A stretch of DNA of 64,000 nucleotides from Pseudomonadota bacterium (GCA_036141575.1 JAYZXF010000001.1:62001-126000); one strand, 5' to 3'; shown: positions 35,061 to 43,837, numbered from the stretch's first letter. The notes: generated from the sequence alone by a model not told the origin. Numbers and translations are program-made.

Positions 35061-35135
35061 TTAGCCAAATAGGTAGCTTGCAGCGTAAAGCAAGAAAGCA
35101 ATACCTAAAAGATACGGAGCTAGGTATAGTAGCAT
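35061..35135 (-). CDS. 24-residue single-TM membrane peptide
   Basis: The minus strand encodes a 24-residue peptide beginning MLLYLAPYLLGIAF and ending SYLFG, almost wholly hydrophobic with one proline and several tyrosines, enough for one membrane helix. A terminator follows at once, and GAGG lies some 12 bases before the ATG, a rather long spacing. Size and composition resemble small subunits such as KdpF or CydX, without clear homology. There is no other gene between arsR and gntR, so this would be the purpose of the terminator. Low to moderate certainty because of length. Confidence 0.45.
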   Translation of the reverse strand: MLLYLAPYLLGIAFLLYAASYLFG

Positions 35136-35244
35136 AACCAAGCACAGCCTCGTTTTGTTAAACTCAGTAAGTATCCTGAATGCTTCAGAATTCCCTACCT
35201 AACTCACTATATGGTGACTTTTTTCCTCAAGTCAAGCTTTTGAG

Positions 35245-35325
35245 GCACTTTTTGCCTTTAAAATTCCCTTAAGTAGATTGCTACTCTACGGGCCTTTAAA
35301 AGCCAAAAATTACCCTCAAAACTGT
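35245..35325. repeat. Palindromic intergenic element, copy A
   Basis: The most symmetrical of three copies. Outer arms CTTTTTGCCTTTAAAA and TTTAAAAGCCAAAAAT pair almost throughout; then CCC/GGG; then an inner stem AGTAG-ATTG-CTACT. A smaller inverted repeat CCTCAA...TTGAGG (35225-35245) stands next to it. It lies upstream of the terminator of the gntR gene, outside any gene. Confidence 0.65.
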
Positions 35326-35362
35326 AGATTATGGAACAGGTGAAAAGAAAGTATGAAGAAAT

Positions 35363-35391
35363 AAAAAAGAGGGACGTAGTCCCTCTTTTTT
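35363..35391 (-). terminator. Terminator of the GntR-family gene
   Basis: AAAAAGAGGGAC-TAC-GTCCCTCTTTTTT on the minus strand, 14 bp after the stop codon. Confidence 0.9.
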
Positions 35392-35404
35392 AAACGAAGA
35401 GTGC

Positions 35405-36082
35405 TTAGTTAACTGTTTCAGAAGTTGTTTCTGTCGCAGTTTCTACTGTAGTTGCATCGATACCGTAGTAAGTGCTAACGATTGTACGCATTGTTTTTTC
35501 AGCGCTGTCAGCTTTCTTACGCTTGAATGCACCCATGAGGTAAGTGAATTCTTGAGCGATTGTCTTCATGATATCGTCAGTTAGAGCAACAGGTGTCGCA
35601 ACAACCATGCGGCGCTCTACCATGTTTAGAACTTCAGCAGCTGTTGTGCTACCACAGCCCTGACGGATCAGAGAGAATGCTTCAGAGATAGCTGTTTCAA
35701 ATGCTTTAACATCAGTTGTCTTCAGGCTTGAAACGTGGTTCTCAAGTGCAAGGATGCTTTCGATGTCAGCACGTTCAGTTGCCATACGCGCAGCAAGGCT
35801 CATCATGTGTGCAAATACAGATTTTTGGTCTGTAATTTCGTCTTTTGTCATTGTGCGGACAAAAGCACCACGGTGTGGAACCATTTCAATAAGGCCATCA
35901 GCAGCGAGTGCACATAGTGCTTCACGTACAGGTGTACGAGATACGCTGTATTCTTTAGCGATTTTAAGTTCGCTTAGGTGGGCGCCACCAGAAAGTTCGC
36001 CTGTCGTAATTTTTGAACGCAGCATCTCGCGTACGTTTTGGTCCAAGTTTGCAACACCTTGCATTGTGCTATCCCTCTTCAT
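35405..36082 (-). CDS. GntR-family transcription regulator (FadR/FCD-like)
   Basis: 225 residues. The N-terminal winged helix (VREMLRSKITTGELSGGAHL, then EYSVSRTPVREALCAL and GLIEMVPHRGAFVR) is clearly GntR. The helical C-terminal half resembles FCD effector domains, but the metal-binding histidines of that domain are not evident, and the tail is rich in Thr/Glu. The target is unknown: no metabolic operon is adjacent, since tyrS is upstream on the same strand with its own terminator. Confidence 0.85.
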   Translation of the reverse strand: MKRDSTMQGVANLDQNVREMLRSKITTGELSGGAHLSELKIAKEYSVSRTPVREALCALAADGLIEMVPHRGAFVRTMTKDEITDQKSVFAHMMSLAARMATERADIESILALENHVSSLKTTDVKAFETAISEAFSLIRQGCGSTTAAEVLNMVERRMVVATPVALTDDIMKTIAQEFTYLMGAFKRKKADSAEKTMRTIVSTYYGIDATTVETATETTSETVN

Positions 36083-36243
36083 TTATCGTTTTTTATAATT
36101 GTATGAGGACTCTTTACGGTCCATTTTTGCAGGCAAAATCAAACATTTGCGCTGAAATAAATCTTTAAATCGAGGGCGATTGTATACGCGAACTGGCACA
36201 TCTGCAACAACTTTTTTGGAAAAATAACTACTTTTTATAAAAA

Positions 36244-36269
36244 AAGAGGTTGCCGATTGGCAACCTCTT
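36244..36269 (-). terminator. Terminator of tyrS
   Basis: AAGAGGTTGCC-AATC-GGCAACCTCTT followed by a T-run on the minus strand, 27 bp after the tyrS stop. Confidence 0.88.
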
Positions 36270-36295
36270 GAATTGTCGATGAAAGATGGTGTGTT

Positions 36296-37519
36296 TTATG
36301 ACAGCGTAACGCGTGCCATTTTACGCTTACCAGCTTGAACCACAATAGCTTCTGATGCAGTGATGGTTGCCTGTGGGTCGCCCATCTTCTCTTGGTTAAT
36401 TTTAACAGCGCCACCTTCGATGAGGCGTTTGGCTGCTTTGTTGCTTTCTGCAAACTCAAGAGAGACAAGAAGCTTCACAAGTCCAATTTCGCCACCTTCT
36501 GTTTGAACATCCTTTTCAGGGAGCTCATCCGGGATTGCGTTTTTAGAGAAACGTGTTTCGAAGTCTTCTTGGGCGGCTTTGGCAGCTGCTTCATCATGGT
36601 ACATCTCTACAATCGTGCGACCGAGGAGCTTTTTAGCATCCATTGGGTGTGATGGCAGAGTGCTTACGTCAACGGCTGTAAGCAGGCGGAAGTATTTCTC
36701 CGTCAGCTCATCAGGAATCGACATGATTTTACCAAACATTTGGTTCGGCTCGTCTTGTAGGGCAATGTAGTTCCCCTTGGACTTGCTCATTTTGTCTTTG
36801 CCATCTGTTCCTTCAAGAAGAGGGAAGGTCATAACAATTTGCGGGCTCATATCACGAGACTGCATCAGTTGACGACCCATCAAGCAGTTAAAGGTTTGGT
36901 CTGTACCGCCAAGCTCAATGTCACATTCCATAGCAACACTGTCGTAACCCTGCATGATTGGGTAGAGCAGCTCGTGCATAGAGATGGGTGTACCTTCCGC
37001 AAGGCGTGTTGAAAAGTCTTCACGCTCAATAATGCGGGCAACAGTCACTTGAGCACACAGTTTGATGGTGTCAGCGAAGTCAAGCTTGCTGAGCCATGTT
37101 GTGTTGTTCAGGATCTCAAGTGTCGCCTCGTCTTTTTCAAGCACCTTGAACACCTGCGCCATGTAGGTTTCAGCGTTCTCGTTGATTTGTGCTTCTGTAA
37201 GCGGTGGGCGTGTTTTGTTACGGCCGCTTGGGTCACCAATCAGGGCTGTATATCCACCAATCAGGAACTGGACCTTATGGCCAAGCTCTTGGAACTGGCG
37301 CATTTTGCGCAGAATAACGCTGTGGCCAAGGTGAAGGTCAGGCGCTGTTGGGTCTGCACCAAGTTTGATTTTCAGAGGGCGATTATCGCGGATTGCTTCT
37401 TTCAGCTTAAGCAGAAGGCCGCCTTCTGGTTCAATCTTTTCAGTACCTTGTTGAAGGATGGCAAACTGGCGTTCAGCCTCTGCCACCACTTCTGGTGAGA
37501 ATTTTTGTTGTTCAGACAT
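36296..37519 (-). CDS. tyrS: Tyrosyl-tRNA synthetase
   Basis: Class I aminoacyl-tRNA synthetase of 407 residues that charges tRNA-Tyr. The HIGH-type motif is HLGH at residues 63-66, the KMSKS motif is intact (DKMSKSKGN), the tyrosine-site segment QGYDSVAMECDIELGGTDQ is present, and an S4 RNA-binding domain ends the protein (AAKRLIEGGAVKIN). The form belongs to the bacterial TyrRS type with HLGH and a compact C-terminus. CAAGGA precedes the ATG. Divergent to anmK. Confidence 0.95.
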   Translation of the reverse strand: MSEQQKFSPEVVAEAERQFAILQQGTEKIEPEGGLLLKLKEAIRDNRPLKIKLGADPTAPDLHLGHSVILRKMRQFQELGHKVQFLIGGYTALIGDPSGRNKTRPPLTEAQINENAETYMAQVFKVLEKDEATLEILNNTTWLSKLDFADTIKLCAQVTVARIIEREDFSTRLAEGTPISMHELLYPIMQGYDSVAMECDIELGGTDQTFNCLMGRQLMQSRDMSPQIVMTFPLLEGTDGKDKMSKSKGNYIALQDEPNQMFGKIMSIPDELTEKYFRLLTAVDVSTLPSHPMDAKKLLGRTIVEMYHDEAAAKAAQEDFETRFSKNAIPDELPEKDVQTEGGEIGLVKLLVSLEFAESNKAAKRLIEGGAVKINQEKMGDPQATITASEAIVVQAGKRKMARVTLS

Positions 37520-37620
37520 ACATCTGTATCCTTGTATTAAAAAACATTTAAGGTCAAACTATAGGGTATATATGGGTTTATTGTCCATCATTTCAAGAAG
37601 AAAAACAGAAGGGAAAGCGA

Positions 37621-38691
37621 ATGCTTGCAATTGGTTTGATGAGTGGTACGTCACTAGATGGTGTGGATGCTGTACTTGTGGAAACAGATGGTGAGAAAAA
37701 GCATAAGTTTCTTGCGGGAATAACCCTTCCTTATGATGCTTCTTTTAGAAAGAGCCTCTTTGAACTCGCACAGCCAGAGAGCTTGGTGAACCCTTCAGAT
37801 ATTATGCGCCTTGAAAAAGAGCTGACAGAAAAGCACGCGGACGCTGTTGAGAACCTTTTAAAGGCATCAGGTGTGAATGGTGCTGAAGTGGAAATTGTTG
37901 GTTTTCATGGCCAGACGATTCGCCATATCCCAGAAGAACAACTCACTTGGCAAATGGGCAATGCAAACTTGCTTGCAGAGAAAACAGGGATTGCAGTGGT
38001 CTCTGATTTTCGTCGTCGTGACATGGCGTGTGGTGGGCAAGGGGCTCCGCTTGTGCCTCATTTCCATGAATCTGTTTTTTCTGAACTTGAAAAGCCAAGT
38101 GTGATTTTAAACATTGGCGGAGTTGCGAATATGACTCTCCTTAAAGAAGAGGGAGCAATTGCTGCTGATGTAGGGCCTGGTATTGGGCTTCTTGATGCGT
38201 GGGTCCAAAAGCATGCAGATGTGCCTTTTGATAAAGATGGAGAGATTGCTTCAAAAGGAGAAGTAGATACACAGTTTGTGCAATATGCAGTTGCGGCACC
38301 TTTCTTTGATGCGGCTTGGCCCAAGTCATTTGACCGTTATGCTTTTGAAAGTTGTGTGCCTCAGCACCTTGGGCTAGAAGACGGAGCGAGAACGTTATGT
38401 GCATTGACAGCCTCGGGTATTGCAAAGGCATTGGAGCAGCAGAATGTGACCTCTGGAACCATTTATGTACACGGTGGTGGCGGGTATCATCCAGTGATTC
38501 GCAGGGATATTGCAGAGAAGACAGGCCTTGATGTGGTTCTTTTGGATGAGATTGGGCATCAGACAAGCTTTCTTGAAGCCGAATGTTTTGCTTGGCTTGC
38601 GGCTAGGCGTTTGAAAAATATACCATTTACCAGTGAGAAGACCACGGGTTGTCAAAAGCAGAGTGTTGGGGGTATACTCACGACAGCTTAG
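37621..38691 (+). CDS. anmK: Anhydro-N-acetylmuramic acid kinase
   Basis: 356 residues. AnmK hydrolyses and phosphorylates 1,6-anhydro-MurNAc from cell-wall turnover to MurNAc-6-phosphate. The signature IGLMSGTSLDGVDAVLVE opens the protein, and GFHGQTIRH, DFRRRDMACGGQGAPLVPHF, NIGGVANMT and DVGPGIGLLDAW are all family blocks. AGGGAAAG precedes the ATG. In many alphaproteobacteria anmK and tyrS are divergent neighbours, as here. Confidence 0.94.
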   Translation: MLAIGLMSGTSLDGVDAVLVETDGEKKHKFLAGITLPYDASFRKSLFELAQPESLVNPSDIMRLEKELTEKHADAVENLLKASGVNGAEVEIVGFHGQTIRHIPEEQLTWQMGNANLLAEKTGIAVVSDFRRRDMACGGQGAPLVPHFHESVFSELEKPSVILNIGGVANMTLLKEEGAIAADVGPGIGLLDAWVQKHADVPFDKDGEIASKGEVDTQFVQYAVAAPFFDAAWPKSFDRYAFESCVPQHLGLEDGARTLCALTASGIAKALEQQNVTSGTIYVHGGGGYHPVIRRDIAEKTGLDVVLLDEIGHQTSFLEAECFAWLAARRLKNIPFTSEKTTGCQKQSVGGILTTA

Positions 38692-38732
38692 CAATGGGAT
38701 GCTAGGTGGGATAATGACTTAAAGGGACGGCC

Positions 38733-39785
38733 TTGACGTTACTTCTATGTATGGTGATTGGAGCGCTGAGCGCGTTTGCACTTCGCCGTAAATTAGGCTT
38801 ACACCCTTTGGGCTTGTGGCCCGTTCTTGCTGGCGCACTCGGCGCAGCGATGCCTCATGTACAAGAGCTGTTGTTCCTTTTTAATGGAACATGGGGACTG
38901 AAGTTCCAGTACGGCCTCACATGGTCTATTTTTACTTTACCTGTTTTAACGGCAGTGCCAGCGTTCCTTGTTTTTAAATTTGCGAAGAACACAAAGAGTT
39001 GGTCATCTTATTATCCGTACTCGTTAGCAGCAGCTTATTTTGTATTACTATTTTCTTTCTTTACAGGGGCTGGGGTTCAACCATTTTGGCCAATTCCAGT
39101 ACATGTATCTTTTAATGTGATTTTTGAGCTGGATTATGTCTTGCTTCTTATTGCTCTATTGTTCCTGCTTGCATGTTTCCTCTTTAATAATTATGCCCGT
39201 GATGCTGCTCGTGTAGGGCTTGTTGCTTGCGGTATTTATCTTGTTGTGGTGATGACGTTTAAGCATCAGGCGCATTCTTTTGCAGAAGATTACGCAGAGG
39301 CTTTCAAGCTTGATGTGGTTGAAGTCACAACGCTTGCTCAGCCAATTAATCCGCTCAACTGGCGTATTATTGTTGAGACAAAAGACGGTCGTTTGCATGA
39401 CTCTATGATTAACCTGTTCCGTGAAGAGCAGCGTGAGGTGTATGACAACTCGACGCGTAGTGCACGTATTGACTCTCTCTTCATGCCAAAGCACTTGGCA
39501 ATTTGGCGCATCTACCGCCGTTATGGCATGACAAATAGTAAGTTTCCACAAGTTGCGTTTGACTCTTTTGAGAGCCGTAACTTTAAATGGCTGGCACGCT
39601 TTGCTGTGTTTAAAACACTTGTGAAGTGGGAAGGTAAGCCTTGTGCAGAATTTAGAGACCTAAGATTTGAGGGCGCTCGTTCGAACGCCCTCGGAAGATT
39701 TATGCTCTGCAAAGAGAATAAAGAGTTTGTGCTTTATCAAGCAGACAAAGCAGGCTCATTCTCTAAGTTAGACATGATGTACTGA
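38733..39785 (+). CDS. Membrane protein related to the YdjM/DUF457 family
   Basis: 350 residues. Five or so N-terminal membrane helices, then a soluble part with NPLNWRIIVETKDGRLHDS, which is typical of LexA-binding, membrane-bound metal-dependent hydrolases (DUF457). The usual metal-binding histidines of the family (as in a PDxDH motif) are mostly replaced here, for instance AAMPHVQELL, so catalysis is uncertain. TTG start with AAAGGGA seven bases before it. The 3' end overlaps the converging hydrolase gene by 49 bp. Confidence 0.6.
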   Translation: MTLLLCMVIGALSAFALRRKLGLHPLGLWPVLAGALGAAMPHVQELLFLFNGTWGLKFQYGLTWSIFTLPVLTAVPAFLVFKFAKNTKSWSSYYPYSLAAAYFVLLFSFFTGAGVQPFWPIPVHVSFNVIFELDYVLLLIALLFLLACFLFNNYARDAARVGLVACGIYLVVVMTFKHQAHSFAEDYAEAFKLDVVEVTTLAQPINPLNWRIIVETKDGRLHDSMINLFREEQREVYDNSTRSARIDSLFMPKHLAIWRIYRRYGMTNSKFPQVAFDSFESRNFKWLARFAVFKTLVKWEGKPCAEFRDLRFEGARSNALGRFMLCKENKEFVLYQADKAGSFSKLDMMY

Positions 39786-40396
39786 GTCAACTTCGCAGCA
39801 AGCTCTTCTTGCTGTTCTGTGTAGAAGTGATCCGCACCAGAAATTTTACTGTAGTGAATCTTCACATCTTTTTGACGTGCCGTTTTCTTCAGTAGAGTTT
39901 CAATGTCACCTGATGGAGTAATCTCATCATTGTCACCAACAATCACAAAACCGCTTGCTGGGCATGGTGATAGGAATGAGAAGTCGTACATGCCTGCTGG
40001 AGGAGATACCGCAAGAAAGCGGTGTACATCTGGGCGACGCATAAGAAGCTGAAGTGTAATCCAGCTCCCAAATGAGAAGCCTGCAATCCAGATACCAGAT
40101 GTGCTTGGGTGCTGTGCATGTAGCCAGTCAAGTGCTGCAGCTGCATCGCTCAGTTCGCCAACGCCGTTATCGTACTCACCTTGAGAGTTACCCACGCCTC
40201 TAAAGTTAAAGCGTAGAACAGAGAAGCCGCACTTTGCAAAAGCTTCGTAAATACGGTACGTCACTTTTGTGTTCATTGTGCCGCCGTGTAGTGGGTGAGG
40301 GTGCATCACAACCGCGATTGGTGCACGTGGATCTTTGGCTTGGAAGTATTTGCCTTCAATGCGACCTGCTGGGCCATTGAATGTAATATCAGGCAT
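39737..40396 (-). CDS. Alpha/beta hydrolase (COG2945-like)
   Basis: About 219 residues. Nucleophile motif GFSFGS, the preceding VVMHPHPLHGGTMNTKV oxyanion segment, LRFNFRGVGNSQGEYDNG and the C-terminal ADHFYTEQ with the catalytic histidine. This family is annotated as predicted esterases of unknown substrate. The frame is open to 40570, but ATG at 40396 has AAAGGAG before it, while the longer part would overlap the cysteine desulfurase promoter and start. Confidence 0.85.
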   Translation of the reverse strand: MPDITFNGPAGRIEGKYFQAKDPRAPIAVVMHPHPLHGGTMNTKVTYRIYEAFAKCGFSVLRFNFRGVGNSQGEYDNGVGELSDAAAALDWLHAQHPSTSGIWIAGFSFGSWITLQLLMRRPDVHRFLAVSPPAGMYDFSFLSPCPASGFVIVGDNDEITPSGDIETLLKKTARQKDVKIHYSKISGADHFYTEQQEELAAKLTQYIMSNLENEPALSA

Positions 40397-40542
40397 GGGG
40401 TTCTCCTTTAACTTGTAAAAACTTGTGGGGTGAACATACCGAAAAATAAAGCAAAATGCAAATTTTTGTTGTAAGTATTTGATTTGTAATGAAAGTGAAA
40501 TCTGCGCCTTGAATAAAAAGCAGAAATAAGTAAAGTAGATGC

Positions 40543-41661
40543 ATGCTTTATTTTGATAACAATGCGACAACGCCGCTTTTGCCAGAGGTAAAGGCTGCGA
40601 TCACCGAGATGCTTGATAATTTTGGCAATGCATCTTCTGTTCACCAAGTTGGCCAAGCGGCGCGTAGCCGTATGGATATTGCCCGCCGTCAAGTGGCGGA
40701 GCTTGTCGGCGTGCGTAGTGAGCAAGTGGTGTTTACTGGTGGTGGTACTGAGGCCAACAATATGGTCCTTAAAAGTGCGGCAAGAGACGGACGTCCGATC
40801 ATTACTCAGAAGACAGAACATTCTTGTGTAATGAATTCTGCAAAAAGCATTGTTGAAGGTAACCATCCTGTAGTGTTTTTAGATGTAGATTCTAAAGGTC
40901 TAATTAGCCTTGAGGGTTTGGAGAGTGCACTTAAAATGCATCCAAATGCATTGGTGAGTTTAATGCATGCCAATAATGAAACAGGTGTAATGCAACCTCT
41001 TAAAGGAGCTTACGAGCTTTGTCAGAAACATGGTGCGCTTCTGCATAGTGATGCCATTCAAACAGGCGGTAAAATTCCACTGAGCTTAGATGTGGCAGAT
41101 ATTGTCACGTTATCATTCCATAAGCTTGGTGCACCAAAAGGTGTGGGCGCACTTGTCTTTAAAGCAGGTGTAGAGCTTGAGCCGCTTTTGCATGGTGGTC
41201 GCCAAGAGCGTGGTTACCGTAGTGGAACAGAAAATACCATTGGTATTGTGGCGGCAGGTGTTGCTTGCGAAAAAGCGAAAGAGCACTTTGGGCATTACCA
41301 AGAGCTTGGTGAAGCTAAGCTTAAGTTTGAAGAGAAGATGAAGTCACTGAGTGACAAGGTTAAAATTATGGGCGAGGGGGCTGAGAGGCTTCCAGTCACA
41401 AGCAGTATTGCGCTTAAGGGTATGTCAGCAGAAATGATGGTGATGCTGATGGATATGCAAGGTGTATGTATCTCTCAAGGATCAGCCTGTGCAAGTGGTC
41501 GCGTAGACCCGTCTCATGTGATTGAGGCGATGGGCTTCCCTGAGCTGGCACTGAGCACTGTGCGTATGGCAAGTGGTTGGCACAACACCCCGTCAGATTA
41601 TGACACCCTTTATGAAACCTTTGAAAAGGTTCTCAAAAATACGAATTTTTTTGATAGCTAG
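40543..41661 (+). CDS. Cysteine desulfurase (class V aminotransferase, NifS/IscS-like)
   Basis: 372 residues. A PLP enzyme that removes sulfur from cysteine for Fe-S clusters, thiolated tRNA and other sulfur acceptors. It starts with YFDNNATTPLLPEV; the PLP lysine is Lys194 in LSFHKLGAPKG, and the catalytic cysteine is Cys316 in SQGSACASGR within the flexible loop, the IscS/NifS arrangement. There are no isc or suf genes beside it, so its partner is not clear. Divergent to the alpha/beta hydrolase. Confidence 0.9.
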   Translation: MLYFDNNATTPLLPEVKAAITEMLDNFGNASSVHQVGQAARSRMDIARRQVAELVGVRSEQVVFTGGGTEANNMVLKSAARDGRPIITQKTEHSCVMNSAKSIVEGNHPVVFLDVDSKGLISLEGLESALKMHPNALVSLMHANNETGVMQPLKGAYELCQKHGALLHSDAIQTGGKIPLSLDVADIVTLSFHKLGAPKGVGALVFKAGVELEPLLHGGRQERGYRSGTENTIGIVAAGVACEKAKEHFGHYQELGEAKLKFEEKMKSLSDKVKIMGEGAERLPVTSSIALKGMSAEMMVMLMDMQGVCISQGSACASGRVDPSHVIEAMGFPELALSTVRMASGWHNTPSDYDTLYETFEKVLKNTNFFDS

Positions 41662-41728
41662 TTTTTAAACTATCGGCACCCTTCATAAGAAGGTGTAAGG
41701 GAAATTCTTAAAATAAAGGGAAAAGCTG

Positions 41729-41833
41729 ATGATTCTTACTCTATCTGCCGTGGGTTTAAGTTCAGCATTTGTATTGCTACTTCATAAACAATTGTGTTTG
41801 CAAGAATCACGTTCCTATAAATCCCGTAAGTAG
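41729..41833 (+). CDS. Possible 34-residue membrane peptide
   Basis: MILTLSAVGLSSAFVLLLHK followed by a polar tail ending SYKSRK: one hydrophobic helix and a basic end. AAAGGGA lies eight bases before the ATG, better than most nearby genes. It fills the gap between the desulfurase and a secreted protein. No homology is known to me. Confidence 0.4.
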   Translation: MILTLSAVGLSSAFVLLLHKQLCLQESRSYKSRK

Positions 41834-41842
41834 TTTTATTTC

Positions 41843-42187
41843 ATGAAACATATTCTCGTCTATACGGCGCTCTTTAGCGCATGCTTTGTGGGGACAGCAT
41901 CAGCTGAAATTGTGAAGACGAAAGGAGTAGGTTACGCCTGCATGAAGATTGTGGACCTCGCTAAAGTCAAAAAGGCGCAGCGCCTAGGGCAGGGAAGTCA
42001 GGTTGGTCACTTTATGAAGAATGGTTGCTTTGCAACGTTACCGCGTTGGAAGTTGAAGAAGGTGAATGAGTGGGGCCTTGCGGTACAGGTAGAAGGGACA
42101 CCAAAAGATTTTGGTTTCCAGAATACGCCGGGCATGGAAAAGATTAGTAAAATTAAAGTTTGGATGCACAAAGAGAATATTAGATAG
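41843..42187 (+). CDS. Secreted hypothetical protein, 114 aa
   Basis: A signal peptide is clear (MKHILVYTALFSACFVGTAS, cleaved after ASA near residue 21). The mature part has two cysteines (YACMKI and NGCFATL) that could form a disulfide and many lysines; no known domain. Probably periplasmic. A terminator follows directly. Confidence 0.7.
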   Translation: MKHILVYTALFSACFVGTASAEIVKTKGVGYACMKIVDLAKVKKAQRLGQGSQVGHFMKNGCFATLPRWKLKKVNEWGLAVQVEGTPKDFGFQNTPGMEKISKIKVWMHKENIR

Positions 42188-42200
42188 TTTCTATCCAAGG

Positions 42201-42226
42201 AAAAAGCGCCCCTTAGGGCGCTTTTT
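42201..42226 (+). terminator. Terminator between the secreted protein and the amidohydrolase
   Basis: AAAAAGCGCCC-CTTA-GGGCGCTTTTT; symmetrical, so it serves both convergent genes. Confidence 0.9.
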
Positions 42227-42238
42227 AATATCATTAGT

Positions 42239-43060
42239 TTATCGTACGTGTTTCGCCACGTTGCCAATAAATGTGTTCAGATCTTTTTGAAGTTTATTGA
42301 AACCTTCATGTTTTTCAAAAGTGTCTTCACTCATGTAAAGCGCTTTTTTAATTTCAATCTGAAGGCTATGTACGCCGCGCTTAGGGTTACCGTACATACG
42401 TACAATTTCACCACCAAGGAAAGGATCGTTTACAGCAACTGTATAACCAAGATTCTCTAGTTCCTTTTTCACAAAGGCAGTAAATTCAGGGTCACATGTT
42501 TTTTGCTTGTTATCTGAAATGACAAAGTCAGCACGGGGTTCACCTGTTTCAGCATTTTTACTATACATTGCGTGCATGTTGAGATGGTAAACATTGCCGT
42601 TTTTCTTTTTCTTGAAAAGGTGCTCTTCAAGAGTCAGGTGGTACGGAATGTAGTAGCTCTCAATCATTTGGAGAATGTCATCTTCATCTAAATTCTTGTT
42701 GTGAATCTCTTCACCGTTCGGGCCAATACGCTTAATAAGACCACGGCCAAGCTCTACAGTTTGCTTTTCTGGGTGAATCTGCATAGACATCTCACCTTTA
42801 ACAAGAGCTGGGTCTACATCTAGAACGTGACGGTTCATATCAATGTATGTACGTGGAATGAGCATAGAAATAAGGTCTGCGCCAAAGCTTGGTGCCTCGC
42901 CAACAAGTTCATCTACGTAGCAGTCTTCCCAACGGCGTAGCGTGAGATCATCCATTTTTGTACTAAAATCTGCTGGAAAGTTTCGGCCGCTGTGTGGGCT
43001 GTCGATTACCAATGGTGTGTCGTCATTCGACTCATAGACTGTTAAAACGTCTTCATACAT
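42239..43060 (-). CDS. N-formylglutamate amidohydrolase family protein
   Basis: About 273 residues. The family turns N-formylglutamate into formate and glutamate in histidine breakdown, and broader members act on related amides. Matching segments are PLVIDSPHSGRNFP, RTYIDMNRHVLDVDP, YHLNMHAMYS, DFVISDNK and GVHSLQIEIKKALYM. The frame continues upstream to 43450, but that part is the antisense of the preceding gene; ATG at 43060 follows GGGGGA and gives the usual start. No other hut gene is near, so the histidine pathway assignment is open. Confidence 0.85.
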   Translation of the reverse strand: MYEDVLTVYESNDDTPLVIDSPHSGRNFPADFSTKMDDLTLRRWEDCYVDELVGEAPSFGADLISMLIPRTYIDMNRHVLDVDPALVKGEMSMQIHPEKQTVELGRGLIKRIGPNGEEIHNKNLDEDDILQMIESYYIPYHLTLEEHLFKKKKNGNVYHLNMHAMYSKNAETGEPRADFVISDNKQKTCDPEFTAFVKKELENLGYTVAVNDPFLGGEIVRMYGNPKRGVHSLQIEIKKALYMSEDTFEKHEGFNKLQKDLNTFIGNVAKHVR

Positions 43061-43160
43061 TTTTATTATTCCCCCAAGTATTTGTGCCAGTTTAAACAGT
43101 TCATTGAATAATGTAAACGTGCACACCCGTTCATCTCTATAAATATTTATGGGGTCTGAC

Positions 43161-43197
43161 AAAAAAGCAACCCCCACACATTTCTGTGCAGGGGTTG
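43161..43197 (-). terminator. Terminator of the coiled-coil membrane protein gene
   Basis: On the minus strand AACCCCTGCACAG pairs with TGTGTGGGGGTT around a short loop and is followed by GCTTTTTT. Confidence 0.75.
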
Positions 43198-43205
43198 GTA
43201 TCGGT

Positions 43206-43757
43206 TTATTCGGTGTTTTCTTCAGCAGGGGCATCATCGCCGCCAACGCCAGGGATCCAGTCCGTGGCTCGGTCCCAGCCGCGAGAAAACAGGCCAGGCT
43301 CTGTTTCGCCATTGGCTTCCGCCTCTGCCCGTTGACGGGCTTCTTCAGCTTCGGCTTCCGCCTCAGCTTGTGCAGTAGCAGCCTCCGCAGCTTCTTCTTC
43401 AGCTTGGATACGGGCTTTTTCAGCAGCTTTAGCAGCCTTTTCAGCTTCACGGATGGCGGCTTGCTCTTCTGTGCAGCCTACGCCTGTCCATTTGCAGCTG
43501 GTGCCTTTGGTTGCAGACCATGCCTTGCCTGGAGCGCTAATGACAGCATCCTTGGCATTACCAACAGCCTTGTAGGCACCCCAAGCATAACTGCCAATGA
43601 AGAGGGTGATAGATAGCAAAATGCCACCTATGACAAGGAAGGCAATTGCTTTACCGTAGCCAACAATGACATTGCACCAGCGCAGCACACGCTCGTGGAA
43701 ATTAAGGCACCCAAGTTTTTGCCAGAAAGTTTTTGTTTCGGGTTCTTGATCGGCCAT
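43206..43757 (-). CDS. Hypothetical membrane protein with an alanine/glutamate-rich coiled coil
   Basis: 183 residues: a polar start, one or two membrane helices (VGYGKAIAFLVIGGILLSIT), a short cysteine-containing region (GTSCKWTGVGCTEEQ), then a long Ala/Glu helix (AEKAAKAAEKARIQAEEEAA) and an acidic tail. The composition is low-complexity, so family assignment by similarity would be unreliable. Base composition is more G+C-rich than its neighbours. It has its own promoter inside the end of uvrA, and GAAGGAGG before the ATG. Confidence 0.7.
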   Translation of the reverse strand: MADQEPETKTFWQKLGCLNFHERVLRWCNVIVGYGKAIAFLVIGGILLSITLFIGSYAWGAYKAVGNAKDAVISAPGKAWSATKGTSCKWTGVGCTEEQAAIREAEKAAKAAEKARIQAEEEAAEAATAQAEAEAEAEEARQRAEAEANGETEPGLFSRGWDRATDWIPGVGGDDAPAEENTE

Positions 43758-43808
43758 AATAGCCTCCTTCAGAATGAGGAACGGAAAAAAGGGTTTCGAG
43801 TTAGCTCA

Positions 43809-43837
43809 TTTATAAGAAGGAATTGTATGCAGGTCAA
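43809..43837 (-). promoter_or_regulatory. Sigma-70-type promoter of the coiled-coil protein gene
   Basis: On the minus strand TTGACC (43832-43837), a 17-nt spacer and TATAAA (43809-43814), reaching four bases into the 3' end of uvrA. Close to consensus. Confidence 0.65.

Noticed and set aside
40397-40570. N-terminal extension of the alpha/beta hydrolase frame
   Set aside because: It overlaps the start and leader of the cysteine desulfurase gene, and AAAGGAG with ATG at 40396 gives the normal protein.
43061-43450. N-terminal extension of the amidohydrolase frame
   Set aside because: It is lysine-rich antisense of the coiled-coil protein gene; the family start and a ribosome-binding site are at 43060.
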